DNA from: Bacillota bacterium
GTDB taxonomy: Bacteria; Bacillota; Bacilli; Paenibacillales; Paenibacillaceae
Assembly (NCBI GenBank): GCA_023433615.1
Contig: JAEZCJ010000223.1
Span: forward strand, 1 to 64,000
DNA: 64,000 nt
Direction of reading: 5' to 3'
A program made the translations under genes and the position numbers. The notes under the pieces are model-generated. The model was not told the DNA's origin. It was given only the letters and a program-made list of their open reading frames with translations, and did no database searches. Shown here piece after piece: positions 56,001 through 63,785 of this stretch; positions within the stretch are counted from its first letter, which is position 1, and every line of letters starts with the position of its first letter.

Positions 56001-56540
56001 TTCGCCTTCCTCGATGTGCATGTTCGTACGAATCGAATCAGCGAAGAAGAACGGAACCGAATCCGGCCGGTCGCAGCGGCGGTCAGACCCAAGCTTAGCC
56101 AGTTAGTGGTCCGTTGTCCACATCAGCAATACGGATACTTGGCGCATATCCTGGTCGTTATCGACCGACTTGGCCTTGGCGGCGAAATGGCAGTCATCGA
56201 CGACGCCGTGCTTCGAACATTCGCCGGACGATTGCATCGCGTCGCGTTATGGACGCCGTTCACTCAACTCGTGTATGCATTCTCGCGATTGAATCGGGCA
56301 GGGACGATTTTGATGTTGAATAAGGATAAGGTCCTGGCGATTCTGACCCGATCGTTCCAAGCGGCGACCGCCGTGCAGGAGGAGCGGATCGAGTTCCTCT
56401 CGCTTGTGAAGAGCCTCAGTCTCCCTGCCTATCGGCAGATCATCGGCGGCACCGTCTACCAAGGTGTCCCGATCCCGGATGCGCCGACCCTCGCGTGGCC
56501 GAACTTGATTGAGCCCGAGTCCGAAGGCGTCGGTGTATAG
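53001..56540 (+). CDS. Membrane-anchored STAND-like P-loop ATPase with alpha-solenoid
   Basis: A 1179-residue protein started at TTG 53001, with AGGAGGGG 9 bp upstream. Two membrane segments (about residues 8-30 and 67-84) precede a cytoplasmic P-loop domain with Walker A GNSGNGKS (158-165) and Walker B VMLLVDDAH (213-221). A helical region (about 280-560) follows, then a solenoid of about ten repeats of 40 residues (about 560-940), each with F...LA..A....DKFQQLANLLDAL....... and a final helical domain. A sensor ATPase followed by a long repeat array is the layout of STAND proteins (NLR-like, Avs-like), but here the effector position is taken by membrane helices. I recognise no named family. 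It is a single-gene unit bounded by terminators. A role in defence or stress signalling is inference only. Confidence 0.75.
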   Translation: MRTIFRLAKYPLLGIWGIFMLIDFFDTGNGIIADYVKPFNDFVTTWGNKLLGLFLSAETIAEYHLGTVLNILVMLVLILLYPKIAGLVQQMASKFQEKKPYRRFVRIPYGSKKEDGIVQLLKEAKKATPEFVHYMPEREENAMVIQRLEQQNFHELVGNSGNGKSVSAYQVCYHYSRKNYKTYQYKTRSAVGDKEDSLIEEEIDALCKSDKYVMLLVDDAHLLQSRKESVKELLLEKCGANPRMKVLWVETTFHGELDTSESGTAVTRLEFGSFRKVLVQHYREHYNKKFTHVQFAIRQLEENKVLDPWQFNFIATQANEVFEQRIRTLTDLELLTVYLVSSYSVMTGDKAISTADLVGRLERLAKTPGFEFIADNRRKHHSFDNLVAYLEKQGLIKINNRDIHSLHYNFSKFVIGIALDTALAPMLLSAYAEWIQDSPYAFKNVHAYLYVLDRHAEPFLRQCEDWMTAYVGQPEPDLLSAYPKVLDAIEVLCPAVYSNILRVLDADAVCRRLEAVDAARLQSAASYIRGFKRKAELLLANLNVRAVAERIQPIGSIAVFRQLSAFVDLLDGKKKQEFVDALRMEELVHLVNAMEPEHFGAVGALIKSLGPGGIRILQHPDLRLQAIASAANRVNLEQFTAFASFYHMLDPATQTVLYDGLEVGMFIAQANQATPDQFDHVTSVHKGVFAKGSQAFVSRLDWDRIAATIPQIQQRNLQRFANLLEALGPYRNSLLSRIDKYISHLAGVISSVESGYFYQAGITLGILSPSMRIRLLQDAQFDYGAIARSAGAMQTDELQQFSTLLSALGDEKHRLLEHREFPMERLATVASHANRDKFQQLSNLLAALAPYDAPLLTSPGFDFGGIADSASRVTPDKFQQLANLLDALGSHRGLLIRHPSMRLDQVKTTIGTVTVARLQQLAELLKSFDTYLPMLMDEAWFEAILTLLPETNEKDGHKLCVLMRVLPEAYRARMLDRISLTEKIELNDFHSNNLYVLSSWFAFLDVHVRTNRISEEERNRIRPVAAAVRPKLSQLVVRCPHQQYGYLAHILVVIDRLGLGGEMAVIDDAVLRTFAGRLHRVALWTPFTQLVYAFSRLNRAGTILMLNKDKVLAILTRSFQAATAVQEERIEFLSLVKSLSLPAYRQIIGGTVYQGVPIPDAPTLAWPNLIEPESEGVGV
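55341..55820 (+). repeat. Four exact-length 120-bp tandem repeats inside the ATPase gene
   Basis: The units begin at 55341, 55461, 55581 and 55701, each 120 bp (40 codons). The second and third share DKFQQL(S/A)NLL.AL at the same position. Diverged units continue upstream to about 54860 (for example 55098-55217). Confidence 0.85.
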
Positions 56541-56594
56541 GGGGATCCCGCTGAAATGCATGTATTTCATGCAAATTAAGAGCGGAAAGGGAAA

Positions 56595-56619
56595 AGCCTG
56601 CAGATTTGCAGGCTTTTTT
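56595..56619 (+). terminator. Rho-independent terminator after the ATPase gene
   Basis: AGCCTGCA, loop GATT, TGCAGGCT is followed by TTTTT. Confidence 0.88.
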
Positions 56620-56833
56620 CATTAGACGATTATGAGCTGTGCGTAGCCTGCACTTTTGCAGAATGAGGCTTGTCGTGCGTGGAGCCGGATACGGCAACGG
56701 AGAGACCTCGTACGCCACGGACTAGCTTAGTTAGCTATAAACCACATGCATAGGCCTTCTAGCAGGGGAATAATGTCGAATGTAGAAGATATTAGGGTGC
56801 GTGCAGAGAAGATGACGATCCGGGGAGGCAATC

Positions 56834-58585
56834 ATGAGTCTAGTATGGCAACGTAAGCTTCGAGCATTAGGCATGTATGCAATGGCGGTAATGCTGCTAT
56901 TGAGCTGCCCGGCATTATCGGGTGCGGCGGCGGGTTCGGACGCAACGAGTAAAGCGAAGGTCGTGCAAGTCGTTTCAGGGGTATCGTATGCCATGGCGCT
57001 GACCGAGGACGGGCGCGTATGGACATGGGGACATCATGTCAGGGGAGCGCTGGGGCAGGGCGATAAGCTGCAGGCCGCTAAGCCTGCGGCCATCGCGTCG
57101 CTGCCGCCGATTCTAGCGATATCTGCCGGTCACGATCACAGTATGGCATTGGACCGAGACGGCCAAGTATGGGTGTGGGGAGACAATCTGAGAGGACAAT
57201 TGGGCAACGGGACGTATTCCAAGCTGGGTGCTCCGCAGAGCGACGGCGGCCGCGCGGTTGCGGAAGACAACGGATCCAGCGTGCCGCTGAAGTTGACCGG
57301 GCTGCCGAAGATTGCGACCGTTGCGGCAAGCGATCGAGGCTCATACGCGGTGGACGAGCATGGTCAAGTCTGGCACTGGGGCGAGGCACAGATGGATAAT
57401 CCGTCCATGCCGCAAGGATTCATCGAGCAAGAGTCGGCGAAGCTTCTGCCGGCGGTTGTGCCGGGATTGTCCGGCATTCGCGAAGTGGTGCCTAGCGCTT
57501 ACTTGAACCGGGCCGTAACGAAGAGCGGGAAAGTGTTCGAGTGGGGATTGGAGCTTGCGGCAGACGGCAGTCTGCGCCAGCTGAACGCGCCGCGTTCGGT
57601 AGGCGGGGTGGGCGAAGTGAAACGTCTTCGCGGGAATGCGGTCACGGCGTGGACCTTCGAGCATAACGGGACGGTAAGTCAATGGGGCTTGGAATTGCTG
57701 GACGAATCCGGACTGAACTACACGGATCCGAAGGCAGCAGGGAAAATCCCGAGCCGCTCCATCCCGGTGGCGACATCCGCGCTTCAGGGCTATGTGGACA
57801 TTCAGAGCTCGACTTACCAGATCGCTCGTCCGTCGCTGGCGGCCTTGTCGGACGATGGTACAGTATGGGGCTGGGGAAGCAACGCGCAGGGTCAGCTGGG
57901 GTCGGATTCGCCTTCGACAAGCTCGCAATGGGTGATGGTTCCCGGCTTGCAAGCTATCGTGGGCATTCACGCAGCTTACGGAACCGTATTCGCATTCGAT
58001 GCGGAGGGGAGGCTATATGCTTGGGGGCTGAACTACGGCGGCAAGCTGGGCGGCGGCAGCGAGGCTGCATCCCGCGCAGCGGCAAGCGCAATAGCAGGCT
58101 TCGGACCTTCTACTGACGCTGCTGCCGGGACTGATAAACCGGCGATTGCCGGGGGTCAAGCGCCGGCTGAGGTCAACAAGCCGCAGCCACAGCAGCCGGC
58201 AAGTCAGCCAGACCGCAGCCCCGCCGCTGAAGGGATCGCGTTGTATGTCAATCAGGAGAAGCTGGCGCTTGCAGCGGAGGGATCGCCGTCCGGGACGACG
58301 ATGGTGCCGTTCCGCGGGATTTTCCAAGCGTTCAACATGAACGTCGATTGGAATCAACAGACCCGTTCGGTTACCGCTGTCAAGGACGGTCTGACCATCA
58401 CGATGACACTGGGCTCGCGGACCGCCTACGTGAACGGCGCAGCCGTGGAGCTGACCGAGGCGCCGAGAGTTAACCGTGACGGCTTGTTGCTCGTCAACCT
58501 GCGCTTTATCTCCGAGACATTGGGCGCCAAGGTAGACTATACCAAGCTGCCTGGCGGCGCCAGCATATCTATTCAATTCAACTAG
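56834..58585 (+). CDS. Secreted RCC1-repeat protein with copper-amine-oxidase-like stalk domain
   Basis: A 583-residue exported protein. The signal peptide spans residues 1-33 (AMAVMLLLSCPALSGAAA). RCC1/ATS1-type propeller repeats follow (about 40-415): GRVWTWG...GALGQGD, GQVWVWGDNLRGQLGNGT and GTVWGWGSNAQGQLG. A Pro/Gln-rich linker (about 430-465) leads to a C-terminal copper-amine-oxidase N1-like domain (TTMVPFRGIFQAF, VNGAAVELTEAP, LVNLRFISETLGAKVDY), a common extracellular module in Paenibacillus. GGGGAGG lies before the ATG. The propeller may bind a wall or extracellular ligand; no catalytic site is visible. Confidence 0.9.
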   Translation: MSLVWQRKLRALGMYAMAVMLLLSCPALSGAAAGSDATSKAKVVQVVSGVSYAMALTEDGRVWTWGHHVRGALGQGDKLQAAKPAAIASLPPILAISAGHDHSMALDRDGQVWVWGDNLRGQLGNGTYSKLGAPQSDGGRAVAEDNGSSVPLKLTGLPKIATVAASDRGSYAVDEHGQVWHWGEAQMDNPSMPQGFIEQESAKLLPAVVPGLSGIREVVPSAYLNRAVTKSGKVFEWGLELAADGSLRQLNAPRSVGGVGEVKRLRGNAVTAWTFEHNGTVSQWGLELLDESGLNYTDPKAAGKIPSRSIPVATSALQGYVDIQSSTYQIARPSLAALSDDGTVWGWGSNAQGQLGSDSPSTSSQWVMVPGLQAIVGIHAAYGTVFAFDAEGRLYAWGLNYGGKLGGGSEAASRAAASAIAGFGPSTDAAAGTDKPAIAGGQAPAEVNKPQPQQPASQPDRSPAAEGIALYVNQEKLALAAEGSPSGTTMVPFRGIFQAFNMNVDWNQQTRSVTAVKDGLTITMTLGSRTAYVNGAAVELTEAPRVNRDGLLLVNLRFISETLGAKVDYTKLPGGASISIQFN

Positions 58586-58642
58586 CACGGGCACCTGCAA
58601 GCTTCCATACCATACTAGAAATCGGGTATAGGAGGTATGCGA

Positions 58643-58870
58643 GTGAATAGAAGCCAGATGCTGTTGTATGGATTGCTCGGAAGCTTGGGATTGGTACTGA
58701 TCAGTTTTCCGCAGATGATTAGGTTCATGCTGTTCGATGGGGAATTCGGCGAGATCGTGCATGACGTATTGAATATCGTGTCGTCGGTCGGTTACTATGG
58801 CATGCTGATCTTCAGCATCCTGTTGATTATTGAGGCTGTTCAGGCGCTGCGAAGAATGTACAAAAGGTAG
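58643..58870 (+). CDS. Small two-helix membrane protein
   Basis: 75 residues with two hydrophobic segments (about 6-27 and 47-66) and a basic C-terminus RRMYKR. I chose GTG 58643 because GGAGGT (58631-58636) lies 6 bp upstream; ATG 58637 touches the SD and cannot be used. Function unknown. It follows the RCC1 gene by 57 bp. Confidence 0.75.
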   Translation: MNRSQMLLYGLLGSLGLVLISFPQMIRFMLFDGEFGEIVHDVLNIVSSVGYYGMLIFSILLIIEAVQALRRMYKR

Positions 58871-58941
58871 TCTTGCAGCAACGGCAGGATGAGGCAGCTG
58901 CCTTGATCTACCGTTTGCCTAATCGATAACCGTAAGAGGTG

Positions 58942-58974
58942 AACCGGCATGGTGCTGAACCATGCCGGTTTTGT
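58942..58974 (+). terminator. Rho-independent terminator before the metallophore operon
   Basis: AACCGGCATGGT, loop GCTGA, ACCATGCCGGTT is a perfect 12-bp stem followed by TTG. Confidence 0.82.
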
Positions 58975-59031
58975 GTGCGATTATGTCGCGAGGTAACTCG
59001 CTGAAATTATGGATGTCGCCAAAATTAGGTA

Positions 59032-59060
59032 TTGACGGTTGCCTAAATTGCGGATATGAT
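59032..59060 (+). promoter_or_regulatory. Sigma-A promoter of the metallophore operon
   Basis: TTGACG (59032-59037) and TATGAT (59055-59060) are separated by exactly 17 bp and lie 52 bp before the cntK start codon. Confidence 0.85.
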
Positions 59061-59064
59061 CATT

Positions 59065-59089
59065 TCGTAATTATTAGTAATAATTACGA
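59065..59089. promoter_or_regulatory. Overlapping Zur-type boxes
   Basis: TCGTAATTATTAGTA (59065-59079) and TAGTAATAATTACGA (59075-59089) each match most of the Bacillus Zur consensus TCGTAATNATTACGA. Together they form the perfect palindrome CGTAATTATT-AGT-AATAATTACG. They start 5 bp after the -10, over the transcription start, so zinc-loaded Zur would block transcription. A further half-site TTACGATTA follows. Confidence 0.8.
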
Positions 59090-59111
59090 TTACGATTAAG
59101 GGGCGGCTGCG

Positions 59112-59954
59112 ATGTTGCGGGAGATCGAGTATGTCAAATGCAATCCCACGCAGAACATGACGATCCTGGTGAAGACGCGTCAACAGGCCCAAGACTACAA
59201 GCGGGTTGCATCCAAGATCATGTCCTACGATAGCGTCTACGCCGAGCAAGTGGGCTTCATTGAACAACCTGTCAGCCCGATGGCTGACGCTAGCCTGCAG
59301 ATGGCCGGGGGCGAATTCTGCGGCAACGGCTGCATGGCGCTGGCTGTCTATCTTGCCGCAGAACGAGACATCCAACCTGAAGGAGCGGTGGACATCGTGC
59401 TGGAGACGTCGGGGGCCGGTCAACTCGTCCGCTGTCAGGTGAAGCGAGCCGAAGGAGAAGGCGCATACCGGTGCCGTATCGCCATGCCTGCACCTGTCGG
59501 CATCGAGACCAGGGTCGTGATGGAGGAAGACGGCGAACTGGAGTTGGCCGTCGTGCAGTATCGGGACTTCTTCCATATCGTGATCGAGGTGGATGAATTC
59601 GGGCAAGAGGAGCGAAGACGAGCCGAGCTCATTGCCCGGCTGCTTGGCATCGTTCCGGGCGCGAGCCTGGTCGGAGTCATGCTGTTCAAGCCCGATACGG
59701 AGCAACTGGCCCCATTGATCCATGTGCCGCCGGTAGGCAGCCTGATCTGGGAGAGAGGCTGCGGATCCGGGACGGCTTCGCTCGGCGCCTACTTGTCTTG
59801 GCGCGATAAGCGCCCGATCGTCGATAGGCCGATCGCTCAGCCCGGCGGCACGATCCATGTGTCGGCCGACTGGAATTCGGATGGAGTAACGGGCCCGGCC
59901 ATCGAAGGCAATGTCGGGATCGTTGCGCAAGGAACCGCGTTCATTCGCTTGTAA
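59112..59954 (+). CDS. cntK: CntK-like histidine racemase
   Basis: A 280-residue PLP-independent racemase of the diaminopimelate-epimerase fold. The two catalytic cysteines are visible: Cys70 in GGEFCGNG and Cys217 in ERGCGSGTAS. In opine-metallophore pathways CntK converts L-histidine to D-histidine, the first building block. AAGGGG lies 8 bp before the ATG. It is the first gene of an operon ordered cntK, cntL, cntM, cntA, cntB and is preceded by the Zur boxes, so it should be expressed under zinc starvation. Without that context a diaminopimelate epimerase could not be excluded, but the neighbours settle it. Confidence 0.88.
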   Translation: MLREIEYVKCNPTQNMTILVKTRQQAQDYKRVASKIMSYDSVYAEQVGFIEQPVSPMADASLQMAGGEFCGNGCMALAVYLAAERDIQPEGAVDIVLETSGAGQLVRCQVKRAEGEGAYRCRIAMPAPVGIETRVVMEEDGELELAVVQYRDFFHIVIEVDEFGQEERRRAELIARLLGIVPGASLVGVMLFKPDTEQLAPLIHVPPVGSLIWERGCGSGTASLGAYLSWRDKRPIVDRPIAQPGGTIHVSADWNSDGVTGPAIEGNVGIVAQGTAFIRL

Positions 59955-60002
59955 GCCGCCGGCACAGTCGATACGCGAAATTACACGAATAGTGGAGAAA
60001 TG

Positions 60003-60851
60003 ATGAACAATCCGGAGCAATTTTTTCGGCAATTGTCCGCGTACCAAGCGAGATTCGCGGCTCTGGCAGACGGATATGACGGAACTCTCGCGCTCAGCGC
60101 GGAACTGACGGAAGCGATCGATGCCTATTCCGCCTCTATCTTGAACGAAGGGAACGCGGAGGCATGGGATTACCTCGAACGGGAATCGTCCTCCGAGATC
60201 GCCATGCTGGCGGACAGCCTTCGGCAGACGTCCGCGCGATGCGTCGCGATCATGGAGAAGCATCGGGCCCGCCGGCTGCTGCACGGGGAAGCGGACGGGA
60301 CCGACTACTTCAGCAACATCGAGTCGTGCATCGAGCAGGAATTCGGAAGCTTCCGCGTCGCGTCGGAGTCCAAGGTGCTCATGGTCGGCTCCGGCGCATT
60401 CCCGATGACGCCCTTGTACATTGCGCGGCGTACCGGCGCGGAGGTTATCGGCATCGATATCGATGCCGAGGCGATCGAGCTGGGTCGGCAGGTCGTGGAG
60501 CGGCTGGGCAACGGGCTCCGGATTCGGCTCGGCAGCACTTTCATCGAACAGTTGGACGACATCCGGGACGTGACGCATGTCATCTTCAGCTCGACGATTG
60601 CCGTTAAGTATGAACTGCTAGACCGGCTGCATGCGTTGACGAATCCGAACGTCGTCGTGGCGATGCGATACGGCAACGGCTGCAAATCGTTGTTCAACTA
60701 CCCCATGCTCGAGGTCGACCAGGCGAGGTGGCGTCTGGCGGAGGCGCTGCCGCATCCCGGGCAGGTATTCGACATCGCCCTGTATACGAAGGCGTCGGCC
60801 GAGCATGGTCGCGCATCCGGTTCGCCAAGGAGGCTGGCAACGACGACATGA
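60003..60851 (+). CDS. cntL: CntL-like nicotianamine-synthase-family aminobutyrate transferase
   Basis: A 282-residue SAM-binding enzyme of the bacterial nicotianamine-synthase-like group. The SAM pocket reads KVLMVGSGAFPMTPLYIA followed by GIDIDAEAIELG. CntL transfers the aminobutyrate part of SAM onto the D-histidine made by CntK. ATG 60003 (GTGGAG just upstream) or the overlapping ATG 60000 may be used. The next gene starts within its stop codon (ATGA), so translation is coupled. Confidence 0.9.
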   Translation: MNNPEQFFRQLSAYQARFAALADGYDGTLALSAELTEAIDAYSASILNEGNAEAWDYLERESSSEIAMLADSLRQTSARCVAIMEKHRARRLLHGEADGTDYFSNIESCIEQEFGSFRVASESKVLMVGSGAFPMTPLYIARRTGAEVIGIDIDAEAIELGRQVVERLGNGLRIRLGSTFIEQLDDIRDVTHVIFSSTIAVKYELLDRLHALTNPNVVVAMRYGNGCKSLFNYPMLEVDQARWRLAEALPHPGQVFDIALYTKASAEHGRASGSPRRLATTT

Positions 60852-62128
60852 GACGCGTGTTGATTCTGGGAACGGGACCGGCAGCGATCCAGATGGCCGT
60901 CCTGCTTAAGCAACAAATGGGCTGCGAGGTAGGTATCGTCGGACGAAAGTCCACTCGTTCCGAACCGTTCTTCGCGGCGCTGAGGGCAACCAAGCTGCGC
61001 GTGCGCGCGGATGTCCAGAACGGCAAGCATCGGCTGCTGGAGGGCGATTGCCCGATCGATCGACTCTACGAGGGTTACGGGACGATCACCGGGGAATGGG
61101 ATACCGTCATAGCGGCGGTCACGACGGACGCCTACCTCGAGGTGCTGCGGGTCATGCCGGAGGATTGTCTGAGACCGATCAGGCGTCTGATCCTGCTGTC
61201 CCCGACATTCGGATCGAATAGCATGGTGCGCAGTTATATGAAGGAACGGCAGCTCGAGGCTGAGACGATTAGCTTCTCTACCTACTTGGGCGATACGCGC
61301 TGGACACATGCTACGCCGTCCGATCGCGTCATCACGACCGCCGTGAAGCGCAAGCTGTACATGGGCTCCACGCATGCGCATTCCCATGCGGTTACCGAGT
61401 TAGCCGCATTATACAATCGGCTGGGAATCGCCGCAGAAGTCATGCAGACCCCGCTCGAAGCCGAGTCGCGGAACATCTCGCTGTACGTCCACCCGCCGCT
61501 GTTCATGAATCCTTGCGCGTTAAGCGCCGTTTTCGGCGAAGCCGCGCACAAGCTGTTCGTCTATAAAATGTTCCCCGAGGGCCCCATCACGCAGCACGCG
61601 ATGCGCGACATGTTGGCTTACTGGAAAGAGATGACGGAGCTGGCCGAGAGGCTGGGGATCGGCGGCGTGAACCTGCTGAAGTTCATGGTGGACGACAACT
61701 ACCCCGTCCGGCCGGAGAGCCTGTCGCGAGCCGATATCGAGCGCTTCCACGAGCTTGCGCCGATCCATCAGGAGTATCTGCTCTACGTCCGCTACGCTTC
61801 GCTCCTGATCGATCCGTACTCGGAGCCGGACGAGAACGGCCGATATTTCGACTTCTCCGCCGTCCCGATCCGGCAGATCTTCGTGAACGCGAGCGGCGAG
61901 CATGACATTCCCCGCATGCCCAAGGAGGATTACTACCGGATCAAGATCATCCAGGGTATCGCAAGATTCGTCGGCGTAAGCTGTCCGACACTCGACAGGT
62001 TCATCGAAGTCTACGAGCGCAAGCTGGCGGAAGCGGCAGGGGCGCTTCAAGGGCAACGGCTGTCGGAGGCATTCGCCGTCCGGAGCTTCGCTGAAGATCT
62101 GCTGTTGATCTGCAAGACCTTGCAATAA
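60848..62128 (+). CDS. cntM: CntM-like opine metallophore dehydrogenase
   Basis: A 426-residue NADPH-dependent opine dehydrogenase of the staphylopine/pseudopaline type. The N-terminal dinucleotide fold begins LILGTGPAAIQMA, with GRKS near residue 32 for the NADPH phosphate. Family stretches include LLSPTFGSNSMV, FSTYLGDTRWTHATPSDRV and YVHPPLFMNP. It condenses the CntL product with a 2-oxo acid (pyruvate or 2-oxoglutarate) to finish the metallophore; I cannot tell which from the sequence. ATG 60848 overlaps the cntL stop. The longer frame upstream lies inside cntL and is not used. Confidence 0.92.
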   Translation: MRRVLILGTGPAAIQMAVLLKQQMGCEVGIVGRKSTRSEPFFAALRATKLRVRADVQNGKHRLLEGDCPIDRLYEGYGTITGEWDTVIAAVTTDAYLEVLRVMPEDCLRPIRRLILLSPTFGSNSMVRSYMKERQLEAETISFSTYLGDTRWTHATPSDRVITTAVKRKLYMGSTHAHSHAVTELAALYNRLGIAAEVMQTPLEAESRNISLYVHPPLFMNPCALSAVFGEAAHKLFVYKMFPEGPITQHAMRDMLAYWKEMTELAERLGIGGVNLLKFMVDDNYPVRPESLSRADIERFHELAPIHQEYLLYVRYASLLIDPYSEPDENGRYFDFSAVPIRQIFVNASGEHDIPRMPKEDYYRIKIIQGIARFVGVSCPTLDRFIEVYERKLAEAAGALQGQRLSEAFAVRSFAEDLLLICKTLQ

Positions 62129-62155
62129 TACATACAACGTACAGGAGCGTGCGAC

Positions 62156-63769
62156 ATGAATCGAAGATTAATCCTATGGTTGACCGCATGGACAGCCGCA
62201 ATCTTACTGCTGGCAAGCTGCAGCGCCGGCATGGGCAATACGCAAGCGGGGGAGGGGGCAACTGTACCGACAGAGCTCATTTACGCTTCCGCGAAGGACA
62301 TTAACGATATGAATCCCCATCTGTACGCCGGCTCGATGCCGGCACAGGGGATGGTGTACGAATCGATGGTCGAGAACACGCCGAACGGCATCCAGCCGCT
62401 GTTGGCTGAGACGTGGGACATCTCCGAGGACGGGACCGCGTATACGTTCCATCTGCGCAAGGACGTTACCTTTCACGACGGGGAGCCGTTCAACGCCGAC
62501 GCGGTGAAGCGCAATATCGAGGCCGTGCAGAGGAACAGCGCCAAGCATGCCTGGATCAAGCTGTCTACGAAAATCGTGAGCGTGGAGGCAGTGGATACGC
62601 ATACGGTGAAGCTTGTGCTGTCAGAGCCTTACTATCCGGCACTGCTCGAACTCTCGATGACGCGCCCATTTGTGTTTCTCTCGCCGAAGGCTTTTATCGA
62701 TGGGGAGACGAAGGACGGCGTAAACGGGTATAGCGGAACGGGACCATACAAGCTCAAGGAGCATGTCGCCGACCAATATGCCGTGTTCGAAGCGAACGAG
62801 CGGTATTGGGGCGGCGCGCCCAAGATCAAGTCGATCAAGTCGAAGGTGCTGCCGGCCGGGGAGACGACGCTGCTGGCGCTGCAGAAGGGAGAGGTCAACT
62901 TCATCTTCACGGATGACCGCGGCGCGGACAGCCTGGATGTAGAAGCGATGCAGTCCCTGGTGGACTCGGGCGGCTACCAGCTGATCCGAAGCGAGCCGAT
63001 GAACACGAAAATGATCGTGGCCAACAGCAGCAGGGCGGCGAGTCCCGTGCATGAGACGGCGGTCCGCGAAGCGATCTGGCACGCGATCGATCGGGAGACG
63101 ATCAGCAAGAAAATCTTCAGCGGTACGGAGACGGCGGCGGAGACGCTGTTCTCGGCGAACGTCAACTACGCGGATGTCGGGCTGAAGGCGCGCGGTTATG
63201 ACTTGAAGAAGGCTGCGGAGCTGCTGGAAGCCGCCGGCTGGACGCTCGAAGGCGGGAGCGAGATTCGGACGAAGGACGGCAATCCGCTGAAGCTGGCGCT
63301 GTATTATGACGTTAACCCTTCCTCGCAGAAGACGCAGGCGGAATATATGCAGAGCAACGTCAAGAAGATCGGAATGCAGCTTACGCTAACCGGCGAAGAG
63401 TCGACCTCGATCGCCGGCAGGCGGGCATCTGGGGATTATGACCTGCTGTTCAATCAGACCTGGGGGCTGGCTTACGACCCGCAGAGCACGATCGCGGCCT
63501 TCACGTCCGAGGCATCCTACTACCATACGACGCGCGGCATCGCCCGGTCGGAGGAGCTGTATAAGCTAATCGACGACGTCATGGTGTCCAAGGACGAGGA
63601 GACGCGGAAGTCGCTGTATGCGGACATACTGACGATCGTCCATGACGAAGCGGTGTTCATTCCGCTGACGAACGGCAGCGTCACGGTCGTGGCCGACGCG
63701 GACATGCAGGGTATCGGATTCAAGCAGACGCAGTTCGAACTGCCGTTCGAACGCATGCACTTCGAATAG
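62156..63769 (+). CDS. cntA: CntA-like metallophore/nickel-binding lipoprotein
   Basis: A 537-residue type II (peptide/nickel class) solute-binding protein with a lipoprotein signal and lipobox LLASC (Cys at about residue 21). The family pattern LAETWDISEDGTAYTFHLRKDVTFHDGEPFNADAVK is clear, and it ends FERMHFE like NikA/CntA proteins. It should capture the metal-metallophore complex outside the cell and pass it to the permease that begins just downstream. It lies 28 bp after cntM in the Zur-controlled operon. Confidence 0.88.
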   Translation: MNRRLILWLTAWTAAILLLASCSAGMGNTQAGEGATVPTELIYASAKDINDMNPHLYAGSMPAQGMVYESMVENTPNGIQPLLAETWDISEDGTAYTFHLRKDVTFHDGEPFNADAVKRNIEAVQRNSAKHAWIKLSTKIVSVEAVDTHTVKLVLSEPYYPALLELSMTRPFVFLSPKAFIDGETKDGVNGYSGTGPYKLKEHVADQYAVFEANERYWGGAPKIKSIKSKVLPAGETTLLALQKGEVNFIFTDDRGADSLDVEAMQSLVDSGGYQLIRSEPMNTKMIVANSSRAASPVHETAVREAIWHAIDRETISKKIFSGTETAAETLFSANVNYADVGLKARGYDLKKAAELLEAAGWTLEGGSEIRTKDGNPLKLALYYDVNPSSQKTQAEYMQSNVKKIGMQLTLTGEESTSIAGRRASGDYDLLFNQTWGLAYDPQSTIAAFTSEASYYHTTRGIARSEELYKLIDDVMVSKDEETRKSLYADILTIVHDEAVFIPLTNGSVTVVADADMQGIGFKQTQFELPFERMHFE

Positions 63770-63785
63770 GGAATAGGGGATGGGT

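Noticed and set aside
59112..59954. Diaminopimelate epimerase (dapF)
   Set aside because: The fold and cysteines fit, but the operon with cntL, cntM and cntA and the Zur boxes indicate a histidine racemase.
60728..60847. Upstream extension of cntM
   Set aside because: It lies within cntL in another frame; the ATG at 60848 overlaps the cntL stop and begins directly at the dinucleotide-binding motif.
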